Positions 46,570 to 60,843 of a stretch of DNA of 64,000 nt are shown here, piece after piece; the first letter of the stretch is position 1, and the number at the start of each line of letters is the position of its first letter. The notes under the pieces were generated by a model. That model searched no databases. It saw nothing but the letters and a program-made list of their open reading frames with translations, and was not told the DNA's origin. The stretch comes from Actinomadura sp. KC06 (GTDB lineage Bacteria > Actinomycetota > Actinomycetes > Streptosporangiales > Streptosporangiaceae). A program made the translations under genes and the position numbers. The stretch spans positions 1 through 64,000 of the forward strand of contig NZ_SMKT01000021.1 in the NCBI RefSeq assembly GCF_004348735.1, written 5' to 3'.

Positions 46570-46794
46570 ATGAGCGAGCAGAAACGTCGGCCGGAGGACG
46601 GCCAACGGGAATTCGCCGACGCCGCCTGGTCCGTGCCCAGCTACCTCCTCTCCGGGATGATCATCTGGGGCGGTCTGGGGTGGCTGCTGGCCGAATGGAC
46701 GGGCCAGAACTGGCTGACCGCGGTGGGCGTGGTCATCGGTGTCGGGCTCGCCGTCTACCTGGTCTACGTGAAGTACGGTCGCCACTCCCTCTGA
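46570..46794 (+). CDS. AtpZ/AtpI-type small membrane protein
   Basis: 74 aa from ATG 46570. Two transmembrane helices (YLLSGMIIWGGLGWLLAEWT and WLTAVGVVIGVGLAVYLVYV) after a charged N-terminus (SEQKRRPEDGQ) and a short basic end, the layout of AtpZ-like proteins encoded just ahead of atpB in many bacteria. The 84-bp gap after the preceding gene contains no further ORF. Probably assists Fo assembly. Confidence 0.8.
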   Translation: MSEQKRRPEDGQREFADAAWSVPSYLLSGMIIWGGLGWLLAEWTGQNWLTAVGVVIGVGLAVYLVYVKYGRHSL

Positions 46795-46855
46795 GCGGCC
46801 CCGCCGCCGAGAGAGCCTTCGTGAAACATCAACACAGTGATGAAGGGAACGCCGC

Positions 46856-47984
<1,129 letters not shown>

Positions 47985-48001
47985 CCAGGGGTCTCATCTG
48001 A

Positions 48002-49440
<1,439 letters not shown>

Positions 49441-49478
49441 GGCCGGCAGAGCGGACTCTGAGGAGCAAGAGAGGAATC

Positions 49479-51113
49479 ATGGCGGAGCTGACGATCCGTC
49501 CGGATGAGATCCGGAACGCGCTGGAGCGCTTCGTCCAGTCGTACGAGCCCGATGCCGCCGCGCGCGAAGAGGTCGGCACCGTCGTCGATTCCGGCGACGG
49601 CATCGCCCACATCGAGGGCCTGCCGTCCGCGATGGCGAACGAACTCATCGAGTTCGAGGACGGCACCCGAGGCCTGGCTCTGAACCTGGACGTACGCGAG
49701 ATCGGCGCCGTTGTCCTGGGTGACTTCAGCAAGATCGAGGAGGGCCAGAAGGCCCGCCGCACCGGCGAGGTCCTCTCGGTCCCCGTCGGCGACGGCTTCC
49801 TCGGCCGCGTCGTGGACGCGCTGGGCAACCCCCTGGACGGCAAGGGCCCGGTGGAGAGCACCGAGCGCCGCGCGCTCGAACTGCAGGCCCCCACGGTCGT
49901 GCAGCGCCAGTCGGTCAGCGAGCCGCTGCAGACCGGCATCAAGGCGATCGACGCGATGACCCCGATCGGCCGGGGCCAGCGGCAGCTGATCATCGGTGAC
50001 CGGCAGACGGGCAAGACGACCGTCTGCGTGGACACGATCATCAACCAGAAGGAGAACTGGGAGTCCGGCGACGAGAAGAAGCAGGTCCGCTGCATCTACG
50101 TCGCGATCGGGCAGAAGGGCTCCACGATCGCGAACGTGCGCCGCTCCCTGGAGGAGGCCGGCGCGCTGGAGTACACCACGATCGTGGCGGCGCCCGCGTC
50201 CGAGCCGGCGGGCTACAAGTACATCGCCCCCTACACCGGGTCCGCGATCGGGCAGCACTGGATGTACCAGGGCAAGCACGTCCTGATCATCTTCGACGAC
50301 CTGTCGAAGCAGGCGGAGGCGTACCGCGCCGTGTCGCTGCTGCTGCGCCGCCCCCCGGGCCGCGAGGCCTACCCCGGTGACGTGTTCTACCTGCACTCGC
50401 GGCTGCTGGAGCGCTGCGCGAAGCTCTCGGACGACATGGGCGCCGGCTCGATGACCGGCCTGCCGATCATCGAGACCAAGGGCAACGACGTGTCGGCGTA
50501 CATCCCGACGAACGTCATCTCCATCACCGACGGGCAGTGCTTCCTGGAGTCGGACCTGTTCAACCAGGGCGTCCGGCCGGCGATCAACGTCGGCATCTCG
50601 GTGTCCCGGGTCGGCGGCGACGCGCAGGTGAAGGCGATGAAGCAGGTCGCCGGCACGCTGCGGCTGGCGCTGTCGCAGTTCCGCGACCTGGAGGCGTTCG
50701 CGGCGTTCGCGTCCGACCTGGACGCCGCGTCCCGCGCCCAGCTGGACCGCGGCGCCCGCCTGGTCGAGCTGCTGAAGCAGCCGCAGGGCAGCCCGTTCCC
50801 GGTCGAGCAGGAGATCGTGTCCGTGTGGGCGGGCACCTCCGGCGAGCTGGACGACGTGCCCGTCGCCGACGTCCGCCGTTTCGAGCGCGAGTTCCTCGAC
50901 TACATGGAGCGCGAGGAGAGCGGCTTCATGACGTCGCTCCGCGAGACCGGGAAGCTGTCGGACGACGGCCTCACCAGCCTCAAGAACGCCGTCACGGAGT
51001 TCAAGAAGGGCTTCCAGACCAGCGAGGGCGAGCTGCTGGCCGAGGAGCCCGTCGAGGCGATCGCGGACGAGGACGTCGAGCAGGAGACGATCACCCGCGT
51101 CAAGAAGGACTGA
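49479..51113 (+). CDS. atpA: ATP synthase F1 subunit alpha
   Basis: 544 aa from ATG 49479, with AGAGAGGAATC upstream. Regulatory nucleotide-binding subunit of F1. P-loop [10 protein letters not shown], the alpha signature [14 protein letters not shown], the [17 protein letters not shown] segment and a C-terminal acidic tail ([15 protein letters not shown]) extending beyond the common bacterial length, a feature also found in mycobacterial alpha. 38 bp after atpH. Confidence 0.97.
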   Translation: MAELTIRPDEIRNALERFVQSYEPDAAAREEVGTVVDSGDGIAHIEGLPSAMANELIEFEDGTRGLALNLDVREIGAVVLGDFSKIEEGQKARRTGEVLSVPVGDGFLGRVVDALGNPLDGKGPVESTERRALELQAPTVVQRQSVSEPLQTGIKAIDAMTPIGRGQRQLIIGDRQTGKTTVCVDTIINQKENWESGDEKKQVRCIYVAIGQKGSTIANVRRSLEEAGALEYTTIVAAPASEPAGYKYIAPYTGSAIGQHWMYQGKHVLIIFDDLSKQAEAYRAVSLLLRRPPGREAYPGDVFYLHSRLLERCAKLSDDMGAGSMTGLPIIETKGNDVSAYIPTNVISITDGQCFLESDLFNQGVRPAINVGISVSRVGGDAQVKAMKQVAGTLRLALSQFRDLEAFAAFASDLDAASRAQLDRGARLVELLKQPQGSPFPVEQEIVSVWAGTSGELDDVPVADVRRFEREFLDYMEREESGFMTSLRETGKLSDDGLTSLKNAVTEFKKGFQTSEGELLAEEPVEAIADEDVEQETITRVKKD

Positions 51114-51118
51114 CGGCG

Positions 51119-53448
<2,330 letters not shown>

Positions 53449-53524
53449 CCCGCACCGGCGGGGCCGCCGCGCGTGACGCGGCGGCCGCGCCGGCGGCGGC
53501 TCCCGGTGGACTCGGAGGGAAAAC

Positions 53525-53911
53525 GTGGCAAACCTGAAGGTCGGGCTGGTCTCGCCGGAGCGCGAGATCTGGTCCGGCGAGGCCAAGATGGTGGTCGCCC
53601 AGACCATCGAGGGCTCGCTCGGCATCCTGCCGGGCCACGCCCCGGTGCTCGGCATCCTCCTCGACGGCAGCGTGGTGAAGATCGAGCCGGCCGACGGCGG
53701 TGAGCCGATCACCGCGATGGTCGGCAGCGGCTTCTTCTCCGTCGCGGCGGACGAGGTGTCGGTGCTGGCCGAGCAGGCCGAGCTGGGCGACGAGATCGAC
53801 GTCCCGGACGCCAGGCGGGCGCTGGAGGACGCGCTCGCGGCCGAGGGCGAGGACGCGACGCCGGAGCGGCGGGCCCGGGCGCGGCTGCGCGCCGCGGGCA
53901 TCGAGGCGTAG
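53525..53911 (+). CDS. atpC: ATP synthase F1 subunit epsilon
   Basis: 128 aa from GTG 53525 with GGAGGGAAAAC directly upstream. N-terminal beta sandwich (VGLVSPEREIWSGEAKMVVA, GSLGILPGHAPVLGIL), C-terminal helices shortened and acidic (EVSVLAEQAELGDEIDVPDA). Last subunit gene of the operon. Confidence 0.95.
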   Translation: MANLKVGLVSPEREIWSGEAKMVVAQTIEGSLGILPGHAPVLGILLDGSVVKIEPADGGEPITAMVGSGFFSVAADEVSVLAEQAELGDEIDVPDARRALEDALAAEGEDATPERRARARLRAAGIEA

Positions 53912-53950
53912 CGCGCGAGGCGCGGCGGCTCAGGGCGGACGGCGGGGGAT

Positions 53951-54415
53951 GTGGGCGAGCACCTGGCATGGGATGCGGGCGGGGTGCTCGCCGCGGTCGT
54001 CGTGGCTGCGGCGCTGCTGTTCGCGTCCATGGCGGTGCGGCGCCGGCTGTTCACCCGCGGCGGCGGCACCGTGGAGTGCAGCCTGCGGGAGCTGTCCCCG
54101 GAGGGCGGAGCCCCGGGAGTGTGGCGGCTCGGCATCGGCCGCTACAAGGGCGATGTCCTGCACTGGCACCGCGTGTTCGGTTTCCGTACCAGGCCCCGGC
54201 AGGTGATTCACCGCCGGGGCCTCGTCGTGTCCAACCGCCGCCGTCCCGGCCCGGAGGAGGCGGAGGGCCTGCTGCCGGACGTGAGCATCATCGAGGTCAG
54301 GGACGGCGACCTGACGGTGGAGCTGGCGATGGGCGCGGCGGCGCTGACGGGGTTCCTCGCCTGGCTGGAGGCGGCGCCGCCCGGCTTCCCCGTGGAGCTG
54401 CATCCCCCCGAATGA
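53951..54415 (+). CDS. DUF2550 membrane-anchored protein
   Basis: 154 aa from GTG 53951. One N-terminal membrane helix (GGVLAAVVVAAALLFASMAV) followed by a basic stretch and a cytoplasmic domain with VECSLRELSPEGGAPGVWRL, GRYKGDVLHWHRVFG and VIEVRDGDLTVELAMG-like segments, as in the actinobacterial DUF2550 family always found just after atpC (Rv1312 in M. tuberculosis). Function unknown, but the linkage to ATP synthase is ancient. Confidence 0.85.
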   Translation: MGEHLAWDAGGVLAAVVVAAALLFASMAVRRRLFTRGGGTVECSLRELSPEGGAPGVWRLGIGRYKGDVLHWHRVFGFRTRPRQVIHRRGLVVSNRRRPGPEEAEGLLPDVSIIEVRDGDLTVELAMGAAALTGFLAWLEAAPPGFPVELHPPE

Positions 54416-54577
54416 CCCGGCCCTGGCCGAGCGCGGCCGAGGTGGAGGCGGAATTGGGTACGGGTTGGTAAGGCGCAGGTATGGAATTGGCGTGGCGGGC
54501 GCGTCACCGTTGTGGGCCGGTGCGGCGCGGGTGAGGATCGCTGCTGGTCAGCTCCGTCCTCGTCCGCAGGAGTGCAC

Positions 54578-56104
54578 GTGCGCAAGCTGCTCATCGGCGC
54601 CGCCGTGGCGTTGCCCCTCGCCGTTCTGCCCGCGGCCGTCATGCCCGCGGGGTCCCTGGCCTCCGGCGCCGCGCCGGCCCGTCCCGAACTCGCGAAGCTC
54701 GTCACGCTGAAGGACATCGTGGCGCACCTTGAGGCGTTCCAGGAGATCGCCGACTACAACGGCGGCAACCGCGCGTCGGGCGGCGCCGGGTACGACGTGT
54801 CGGTGCGGTACGTCGCCGGACGGCTGCGCAAGGCCGGGCTCACGCCGAAGATCCAGAAGTTCGCCTACCCGTTCTGGCGGGAGAGGTCGCGGGCGGTGCT
54901 TGCGCGGACGGCGCCGTCCAAGGCGTCCTACCGGCACGGCAAGGACTTCGCCACGTTCGCGTACTCGGGGTCCGGGAACGTGACGGCACGCGCGGTCGCC
55001 GTGGACGTCCCGTCCAAGGGCGAGGGGACGAGCGGCTGCGAGAAGGGCGACTTCAAGGGCTTCACGAGGGGGTCGATCGCGCTCGTCCAGCGCGGGACCT
55101 GCACGTTCGCCGTCAAGGCCGCGAACGCGCGGGCCGCGGGCGCGTCCGCCGTCGTGATCTACAACAAGCCCGGTGAGCAGGGGCTGCTGAACGGCACGGT
55201 GGGCAAGCCGGCCGGGATCCCGGTCGTCGGCACGTCCAGGACGGTCGGCGCCGCGCTGGCCAAGACGGCGAAGAAGGGCGGGCTCATGCTGCGGGTGCGG
55301 ACCGACACCGTCCACGGGAAGCGGCGGTCGTCCAACGTCATCGCCGACACCGGGCGCGGACGGTCCGACAACGTGGTGCTGCTCGGCGCGCACCTCGACA
55401 GCGTCCCGGAGGGCGCGGGGATCAACGACAACGCCACCGGCGCGGCCGCGCTCCTCGCCATCGCCGCGAAGATCGAGCACCTCGGCAAGGACGGGCTGCG
55501 CAACCGGGTCCGGTTCGCCTGGTGGGGCGCGGAGGAGGAGGGGCTGCGGGGCTCCAGGCACTACGTGAAGTCGCTGTCCCGCGCGAACCGCGAGAAGATC
55601 GCGGTGGCCCTGAACTTCGACATGCTCGGCTCGCGCAACGGCACCCGCGGTGTCTACGACGGCGACCACTCCACCCGCGCCGGGACGCGTGCCCCCGCGG
55701 GCTCCGGCGCGATCGAGAAGATGTTCCGCGACTACTTCAAGAGCCGCCGCCTGCCGACGACCGAGCACGCGTTCAGCGGACGCTCCGACTACGGCCCGTT
55801 CATCGAGGCGGGCATCGCGTCCGGCGGCATGGCCACCGGCGCGGACGGCGTCAAGACCGCGGCGGAGGCCAAGGCGTTCGGCGGCCGGGCGGGCAAGGTG
55901 TACGACCCGTGCTACCACGCCAAGTGCGACCGGCTGAAGAACGTCAACCGCAAGCTCCTCGACACCAACGCCGACGGGATCGCGCACGTCGCGCAGCACC
56001 TGGCCCGGACGACCGTCGCCGTGAACGGCGGGGCCCGCCTGACCGTTGGCGGCGTCCCCTCGTCCAGCGCTCCCGCCTGGCAGGGCCCGTACCGGCTCCG
56101 CTAG
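54578..56104 (+). CDS. secreted M28-family aminopeptidase with PA domain
   Basis: 508 aa from GTG 54578, chosen for AGGAG upstream and a clean signal peptide (KLLIGAAVALPLAVLPAAVM ending near SGAAPA). A PA domain follows (GDFKGFTRGSIALVQRGTCT F, PVVGTSRTVG). The M28 dizinc peptidase shows VLLGAHLDSVPEGAGINDNA (His and Asp ligands), AWWGAEEEGLRGS (catalytic Glu-Glu), NFDMLGS (Asp) and a late YHAKCDRLKNVN. Close in plan to the Streptomyces griseus aminopeptidase, which prefers large hydrophobic N-terminal residues. Extracellular, monocistronic. Confidence 0.9.
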   Translation: MRKLLIGAAVALPLAVLPAAVMPAGSLASGAAPARPELAKLVTLKDIVAHLEAFQEIADYNGGNRASGGAGYDVSVRYVAGRLRKAGLTPKIQKFAYPFWRERSRAVLARTAPSKASYRHGKDFATFAYSGSGNVTARAVAVDVPSKGEGTSGCEKGDFKGFTRGSIALVQRGTCTFAVKAANARAAGASAVVIYNKPGEQGLLNGTVGKPAGIPVVGTSRTVGAALAKTAKKGGLMLRVRTDTVHGKRRSSNVIADTGRGRSDNVVLLGAHLDSVPEGAGINDNATGAAALLAIAAKIEHLGKDGLRNRVRFAWWGAEEEGLRGSRHYVKSLSRANREKIAVALNFDMLGSRNGTRGVYDGDHSTRAGTRAPAGSGAIEKMFRDYFKSRRLPTTEHAFSGRSDYGPFIEAGIASGGMATGADGVKTAAEAKAFGGRAGKVYDPCYHAKCDRLKNVNRKLLDTNADGIAHVAQHLARTTVAVNGGARLTVGGVPSSSAPAWQGPYRLR

Positions 56105-56141
56105 ACCTCCAGGCGGGCCCTAGGCGGACTCTAGCCGGACT

Positions 56142-57074
56142 CTAGGCGGGAGAGACGGTGATGCTGCCGTTTCCACTGCGGAGCTGGAGCTGGTGGCGCG
56201 AGCCCGAGTCCTGCCGGACGGCCGAGTCGATCCGCTCGCCGCCGTTCGAGCTGGACATGCTGATCGCGTAGCCCTCGCTGGTCGGGACGCGGACGTGCAC
56301 CGACCCGTTGTCGCTGATGGCGCGGACGCTCGCCGGCGGCGTGACGAGCCGCAGGTCGATGCCGCCGTTGCTCGTCTCTGCGGTGATCCGGTCGGTGGTC
56401 AGGCCGCCCGCGTCGATCGAGCCGTTGGCGGTGCCGACCTCGGCGACGGTGGCGCGGCCGCTGAGCTCGATGCGCCCGTCGTCGGTGCGGGCGGTGAGCC
56501 GGTCGGTGGTGAGGCCGGTGGCGTTGATCGACCCGTTGTCGCTGCGCAGGACGGCGGTCGCGGCGCGTCCGGTGACGTGGATCGAGCCGTCGTTCGAGCT
56601 GATCGAGGCCGACGTCGCGCGCAGATCGGTCACCTTCAGCGAGCCGTTGTCGCTGTGCAGCTTCACGGCCCCGCTGAGCCCGGACGCCACGACCGCCCCG
56701 TCGGCGTTGTCGACCTCCACGGGCATGTTGCGCGGAACCTCGACCCGGTAGGAGACGCCGCAGTTGGTGTAACCGATCGTGGCCCTGGCGCACTTGGACG
56801 ACAACGAGAGCGTGTCGCCCTCGACGGTGTGCCGCGCCTCCGGCTTGTTCTTGTCGTTGGACCAGCGCAGCCGCTCCCGCACCTTGACGGCGGGGGAGTC
56901 GGACGCCGTGAGCACCATCCGGTTGCCGTTCGACTTGATCTTCAACGCGGTGATCCCGGCGGGCGCGGAGTAGGAGCGGTCCTCCTGATGCGTGCCGAAG
57001 GTCAGGTTGCCGCACCCGGTCAGCGTCGCCGCGGCCGCGGCCGTCACGACGGCCGTGATCGTCAGGGTCCTCAC
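56142..57074 (-). CDS. DUF4097-type lipoprotein
   Basis: 310 aa. Lipoprotein signal with lipobox TLTGCGN (Cys about 21). The mature part begins with SYSAPAGITALKIKSNGNRM and then repeats short beta-strand units ending in S(D/N)NGSI or SNGGID about ten times, predicting the right-handed beta-helix/beta-roll of DUF4097/DUF4098 'putative adhesin' proteins. Function unknown, surface-anchored. Convergent with the peptidase gene (37 bp). Confidence 0.85.
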   Translation of the reverse strand: MRTLTITAVVTAAAAATLTGCGNLTFGTHQEDRSYSAPAGITALKIKSNGNRMVLTASDSPAVKVRERLRWSNDKNKPEARHTVEGDTLSLSSKCARATIGYTNCGVSYRVEVPRNMPVEVDNADGAVVASGLSGAVKLHSDNGSLKVTDLRATSASISSNDGSIHVTGRAATAVLRSDNGSINATGLTTDRLTARTDDGRIELSGRATVAEVGTANGSIDAGGLTTDRITAETSNGGIDLRLVTPPASVRAISDNGSVHVRVPTSEGYAISMSSSNGGERIDSAVRQDSGSRHQLQLRSGNGSITVSPA

Positions 57075-57181
57075 GTGGTCACTCCTGTTGTCGCTGTGCG
57101 CCCCGCAGAAAGCTGTGCGCCCGTACGGAACCAGACTGCTCCGCGGGGGGCGGCGTCACCAGGAGGGGAGCCGGTCTCCCA

Positions 57182-57242
57182 GGGGTGGGGCTAACCCCAC
57201 CCCTCGTGTCTCTTGTGGGGGGACGCCCCCCCACACCCCCCG
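57182..57242 (-). repeat. compound G-rich hairpin repeat (inverted copy)
   Basis: On the minus strand: CCGGGGGGTGT (57242-57232), a G-run, CGT and CCCCCC (to 57215), then an 11-base link and the palindrome GGGGTGGGGTTAGCCCCACC (57203-57184). Combines both hairpin families seen at 41535/48656 and 37541. It lies just beyond the pduO stop codon (57255), so it could serve as its terminator. Confidence 0.8.
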
Positions 57243-57254
57243 GAAGAGAGGGGA

Positions 57255-57881
57255 TCAGCGTTCCCCGCCCGGCTTCCAGAGCACGTCGCCGTGCTCGGCG
57301 TTGGCGATGCGGCACAGGATGAACAGCAGGTCGGACAGCCGGTTGAGGTAGCGCGCCGTCAGCGGGTTCACGCCGCCCACCGGGGCCTCCGGGGCGCCCT
57401 CGGCGGCGGCGCCGTGCGCCTCGATCGCCGCCCACGCGGTGCGTTCGGCGCGGCGGGAGACCGTCCGCGCGACGTGCAGCAGCGCCGCGCCCGGCGACCC
57501 GCCCGGGAGGATGAAGCTGCGCAGCGGCGGAAGGGCCTCGTTGTGCTCGTCGCAGGCCGCCTCCAGCCGGTCGACGTACGACTCGTCCACGCGCAGCGGC
57601 GGGTACGGCGGGTCGGGGACGACCGGCGCGCACAGGTCGGCGCCCACGTCGAACAGGTCGTTCTGGACGACGGTCAGCAGCGCGACGAGATCGTCCGGCA
57701 GAGCCCCGAGCGCGATGGCGGCGCCGATCGCGGCGTTGGCCTCCTCGACGTCGGCGTAGGCGGCGAGCCGCGGGTCGGTCTTGCTCGTCCGCGACGCGTC
57801 GCCCAGCGCGGTGGTGCCGTCGTCGCCCGTCCGGGTGTAGATCCGCGACAGGACGACGGGGTTGTCCCTGTTCTTCGCCAT
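57255..57881 (-). CDS. pduO: PduO-type ATP:cob(I)alamin adenosyltransferase
   Basis: 208 aa from ATG 57881. Adenosylates cobalamin. N-terminal ATP-binding RIYTRTGDDGTTALGD, VEEANAAIGAA, then LFDVGADLCAP, SFILPGGSPGAALLHVART and the active-site RRAERTAWA and RYLNRLSDLLFILCR helices. Same relative position as Rv1314c after the atp operon and DUF2550 gene. Its stop is followed by the compound hairpin repeat. Confidence 0.93.
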   Translation of the reverse strand: MAKNRDNPVVLSRIYTRTGDDGTTALGDASRTSKTDPRLAAYADVEEANAAIGAAIALGALPDDLVALLTVVQNDLFDVGADLCAPVVPDPPYPPLRVDESYVDRLEAACDEHNEALPPLRSFILPGGSPGAALLHVARTVSRRAERTAWAAIEAHGAAAEGAPEAPVGGVNPLTARYLNRLSDLLFILCRIANAEHGDVLWKPGGER

Positions 57882-57953
57882 GTCGATCAGCCTAGCGAGC
57901 GCCGTCGCCAGAAGGCCGTTCGGTAGGGTTCGAGAAATACCCCGGAGGCCGCC

Positions 57954-59546
57954 GTGTACGACTACATCATCGTGGGAGCGGGCAGCGCGGGCTGCGTTCT
58001 CGCCGCCAGACTGACCGAGGACCCCTCGGTGAAGGTTCTGCTGCTGGAGGCGGGCCCGCCCGACGTCGCCCCCGAGATCCACATCCCGGCCGCCACCGCG
58101 ACGATGTTCAAGGGCCCCTACGACTGGGACTACGCCACGGTCCCGCAGGAGCACGCCGGGGGACGCAGCGTGTACTGGCCGCGGGGCCGGACGCTCGGCG
58201 GGAGCTCGTCCACCAACGCGATGATCTACATCCGCGGGTCCCGGTACGACTACGACACCTGGCGCGACTCCTACGGCTGCGACGGCTGGGGCTACGAGGA
58301 CCTGCTGCCCTATTTCTGCCGCGCCGAGGACCAGCAGCGCGGCGAGATCCCGTACCACGGCGTCGGCGGCCCCCTCCGCGTCGAGGACCTGCGCTACAAG
58401 CACCCGCTCACGCGCGCGTGGGTGCAGTCGGCCAAGGCGTACGGCCTCGCCGCGAACCCCGACTTCAACGGCGCCGACCAGGACGGCGTCGGCTTCTACC
58501 AGGTCACCCACAAGCGCGGCCGCCGCTGGTCCACCGCCGCGGGCTACCTCCACCCCGTCGAGAACCGCCCGAACCTCACGATCGTCACCGACGCGCTGGT
58601 GACCCGCGTCCTGTTCGAGGGACGCCGGGCGACCGGCGTCCGGTACGAGGCGCGCGGCGAGAGCCTGTCCGCCCGCGCCGAGGCGGAGGTCATCCTGTCG
58701 GGCGGCGCGGTGAACAGCCCGCAGCTCCTCATGCTCTCCGGCATCGGGCCCGCCGACCACCTGCGCTCGCTGGGCATCGACGTCCTGGCCGACTCCCCGG
58801 TCGGGCAGCGCCTCCAGGACCACCCGTTCGTCACCGTCATGTTCGCCACCCCCCGGACCAAGGCCCTGTGGGAGCTGGCGCACAGGCGTTCCCTCGCCCT
58901 CTACCAGGCGTTCGCGCGCGGCCCTTACGCGTCCAACATCGCCGAGGCGGGCGGGTTCGTCCGGACGGTCGAGGGCCTGCCCGCGCCCGACCTGCAGTAC
59001 CACGTCCTGCCGTCGCCGTTCGTCAAGCAGGGCCTCACCGAAACGCACGAGCGGCTCCTGTCGATCTTCGTCACCGCGGTCGCCGTGTCCGGGCGGGGCT
59101 CGGTCACCCTCCGCTCCGCCAGCCCGCACGCCAAGCCCCTGATCGACCCGGCCTACCTCGCCGACAAGGCCGACCTGGACATCCTCGTCGCGGGCGTCCG
59201 GCAGGCGCGCGAGATCGCCGCGTCCGGGCCGCTGGCGTCCCTGACCGGCGGCGAGTGGGCCCCCGGCGAGCAGGCCGACACCGACGAGGCTGTCGGCGAG
59301 TACATTCGCCGCGAGGTCGCGACCCTCTACCACCCCACCAGCACCTGCGCCATGGGCGCGGACGACGCCGTCTGCGACCCGGACCTGCGCGTCCGCGGCG
59401 TCGAGGGCCTGCGCGTGGTGGACGCGTCCGTCATGCCGGCCGTCCCGCGCGGCAACACCAACGCCCCCACCATCGCGATCGCCGAACGCGCCGCCGACCT
59501 GATCCGCAACCGCACCCCGCTCAAGCCCGCCACCGCTGGGGAATGA
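57954..59546 (+). CDS. GMC-family FAD oxidoreductase (choline dehydrogenase-like)
   Basis: 530 aa from GTG 57954. ADP-binding MYDYIIVGAGSAGCVLAARL TEDP, GMC signature 1 RGRTLGGSSSTNAMIYIRGS, signature 2 SGGAVNSPQLLMLSGIGP, and C-terminal LYHPTSTCAMG ... RVVDASVMPAVPRGNTNAPT with the catalytic His/Asn pair. Oxidises an alcohol using FAD; the substrate cannot be told from sequence (choline, other alcohols). Divergent from pduO with 72 bp between; a hairpin follows. Confidence 0.92.
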   Translation: MYDYIIVGAGSAGCVLAARLTEDPSVKVLLLEAGPPDVAPEIHIPAATATMFKGPYDWDYATVPQEHAGGRSVYWPRGRTLGGSSSTNAMIYIRGSRYDYDTWRDSYGCDGWGYEDLLPYFCRAEDQQRGEIPYHGVGGPLRVEDLRYKHPLTRAWVQSAKAYGLAANPDFNGADQDGVGFYQVTHKRGRRWSTAAGYLHPVENRPNLTIVTDALVTRVLFEGRRATGVRYEARGESLSARAEAEVILSGGAVNSPQLLMLSGIGPADHLRSLGIDVLADSPVGQRLQDHPFVTVMFATPRTKALWELAHRRSLALYQAFARGPYASNIAEAGGFVRTVEGLPAPDLQYHVLPSPFVKQGLTETHERLLSIFVTAVAVSGRGSVTLRSASPHAKPLIDPAYLADKADLDILVAGVRQAREIAASGPLASLTGGEWAPGEQADTDEAVGEYIRREVATLYHPTSTCAMGADDAVCDPDLRVRGVEGLRVVDASVMPAVPRGNTNAPTIAIAERAADLIRNRTPLKPATAGE

Positions 59547-59550
59547 GAAA

Positions 59551-59576
59551 CGCCCTCGTCCGGGGACGAGGGCGTG
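59551..59576 (+). terminator. hairpin after the GMC oxidoreductase gene
   Basis: ACGCCCTCGTCC (59551-59562) and GGACGAGGGCGT (59565-59576) are perfect inverted arms, 5 bases after the stop codon. It stands between convergent genes and may serve both. Confidence 0.75.
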
Positions 59577-59595
59577 CGGTGCTTCATTGCTCGCG

Positions 59596-59862
59596 TTAGA
59601 GATCGAGCGCGCCCACCTTCGCCTGGGCGACCAGTTCAGCAAAGGCAGCGCCGCTCATGGAAAGGTGACCGGCTTCCGGGTTCTTGCTGTCCCGAAGACC
59701 GATCACGGCGTCCGTCAGCGCCACCTCAACGCACTGGCCGCTCTCCCCGCCGCTGTGGCTGCTCTTGCGCCACCCTTGCGCGACTTCCACGCACATGCCG
59801 GTGTCTCCTCCGCTGTGGCTGCTCTTGCGCCAGCGGGCGGACGAGAAGTCGTTCGCCTTCAC
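59596..59862 (-). CDS. DUF397 protein with internal duplication
   Basis: 88 aa, longer than the usual 60-70. DUF397 core: ARWRKSSHSGG ... CVEVALTDAVIGLRDSKNPE ... SGAAFAELVAQAK. The first module is duplicated in tandem (WRKSSHSGGDTGMCVEVAQG then WRKSSHSGGESGQCVEVA), reflecting a 60-base DNA duplication with CCGCTGTGGCTGCTCTTGCG conserved at 59750 and 59810. Overlaps the upstream XRE-DUF5753 gene (ATGA), its usual partner. DUF397/XRE pairs include the WhiJ/BldB-type developmental regulators of Streptomyces. Confidence 0.9.
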   Translation of the reverse strand: MKANDFSSARWRKSSHSGGDTGMCVEVAQGWRKSSHSGGESGQCVEVALTDAVIGLRDSKNPEAGHLSMSGAAFAELVAQAKVGALDL

Positions 59863-60662
59863 AGTTCCTCCAACGCCTTGCGGATTGCGGCCTGCGAGTC
59901 CTCGGCGTTTAGTGCCTTAGACCTGATCAACTCAAACAGTATGCCAAGTTCGGCGACATATCCGTCGTCGTCGATCAGCCTCCCACGGCCGCCTGCCATC
60001 TCGGCGTATGCCGTGTCAGGCTCTCCGGGCGAGCACAAGATCGTGAACGACCCCTCCGGGAGCACTCCAGCGTCCTCCGGGACAACGTGGATATGGATGT
60101 GGGGCAGGGCTGCCAGGTCCAGCAAGTGCTCTAGCTGAGCGCGCATGACTTCTCGGCCGCCGAACGGTCGGCGGAGTGCTGATGCGTCGAGAAGTGCGAC
60201 GATCACGGGCGGATTCTCGCGATGCAAGATCTCCTGTCTCTGCATCCGCTCGGCCACGATCTGTTCGAGTTTGTCGGGCCGCTGCCCTTCCCGAAGAATC
60301 GCGCGCGCGTAGTCCTCCGTGTGGAAGAGGCCAGTGATCGCGAAGTTCTCGTACTTCTTCATCATGCCCGCGTCGGCCTCGGCGTCGACGAACTCGGGGA
60401 AGCCCGCCGGGAGGCCGGTCTCCTCGATGACCCGGGGGTAGAGAGCCTCGAAGAACTGGTCAAGGCCGAAGACCTTGTCCAGCTTCTGGCAGACCTTGAA
60501 GGTCGGACGGCGGCTGCACAGTTCGATCCCGCTGACCAGGCTGCCGGAGATATTCACTTTTGCCCCAAGGGCGGCCTGTGACCAGCCTTTTCCCTCCCTG
60601 TGGAGCTTGATGTGGTAGGCGAAGAATGCTCGGACCGATTCGGACGGGTGTGGCGTCGGCAC
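59859..60662 (-). CDS. XRE-family regulator with DUF5753
   Basis: 267 aa from GTG or ATG near 60662. N-terminal helix-turn-helix (GWSQAALGAKVNISGSLVSG, about residues 27-46; CSRRPTFKVCQKLDKVFGLD). DUF5753 part: FVDAEADAGMMKKYENFAIT, GLFHTEDYARAILREGQRPD, VALLDASALRRPFGGREVMR, ALPHIHIHVVPEDAGVLPEG. Coupled to the DUF397 gene downstream by ATGA. Divergent from the gene at 60844, so it likely regulates its own promoter region. Confidence 0.9.
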   Translation of the reverse strand: MPTPHPSESVRAFFAYHIKLHREGKGWSQAALGAKVNISGSLVSGIELCSRRPTFKVCQKLDKVFGLDQFFEALYPRVIEETGLPAGFPEFVDAEADAGMMKKYENFAITGLFHTEDYARAILREGQRPDKLEQIVAERMQRQEILHRENPPVIVALLDASALRRPFGGREVMRAQLEHLLDLAALPHIHIHVVPEDAGVLPEGSFTILCSPGEPDTAYAEMAGGRGRLIDDDGYVAELGILFELIRSKALNAEDSQAAIRKALEEL

Positions 60663-60843
60663 GGCAGTCCTTCCTCTCTACACAGGGCTTTGTGCTGTCC
60701 GCTGATCAGTTGTGTAGATGGAGCTATAGCCGAAAGTAATCGATCGGCCAAGGATTGGAGCGTCAGACAGGAACTTCCACACGACAAAGAGGTCGATCAT
60801 GAAATTCGTCAGGCGTTCCGGCAACCCGTCCGGAGCGTGACCC

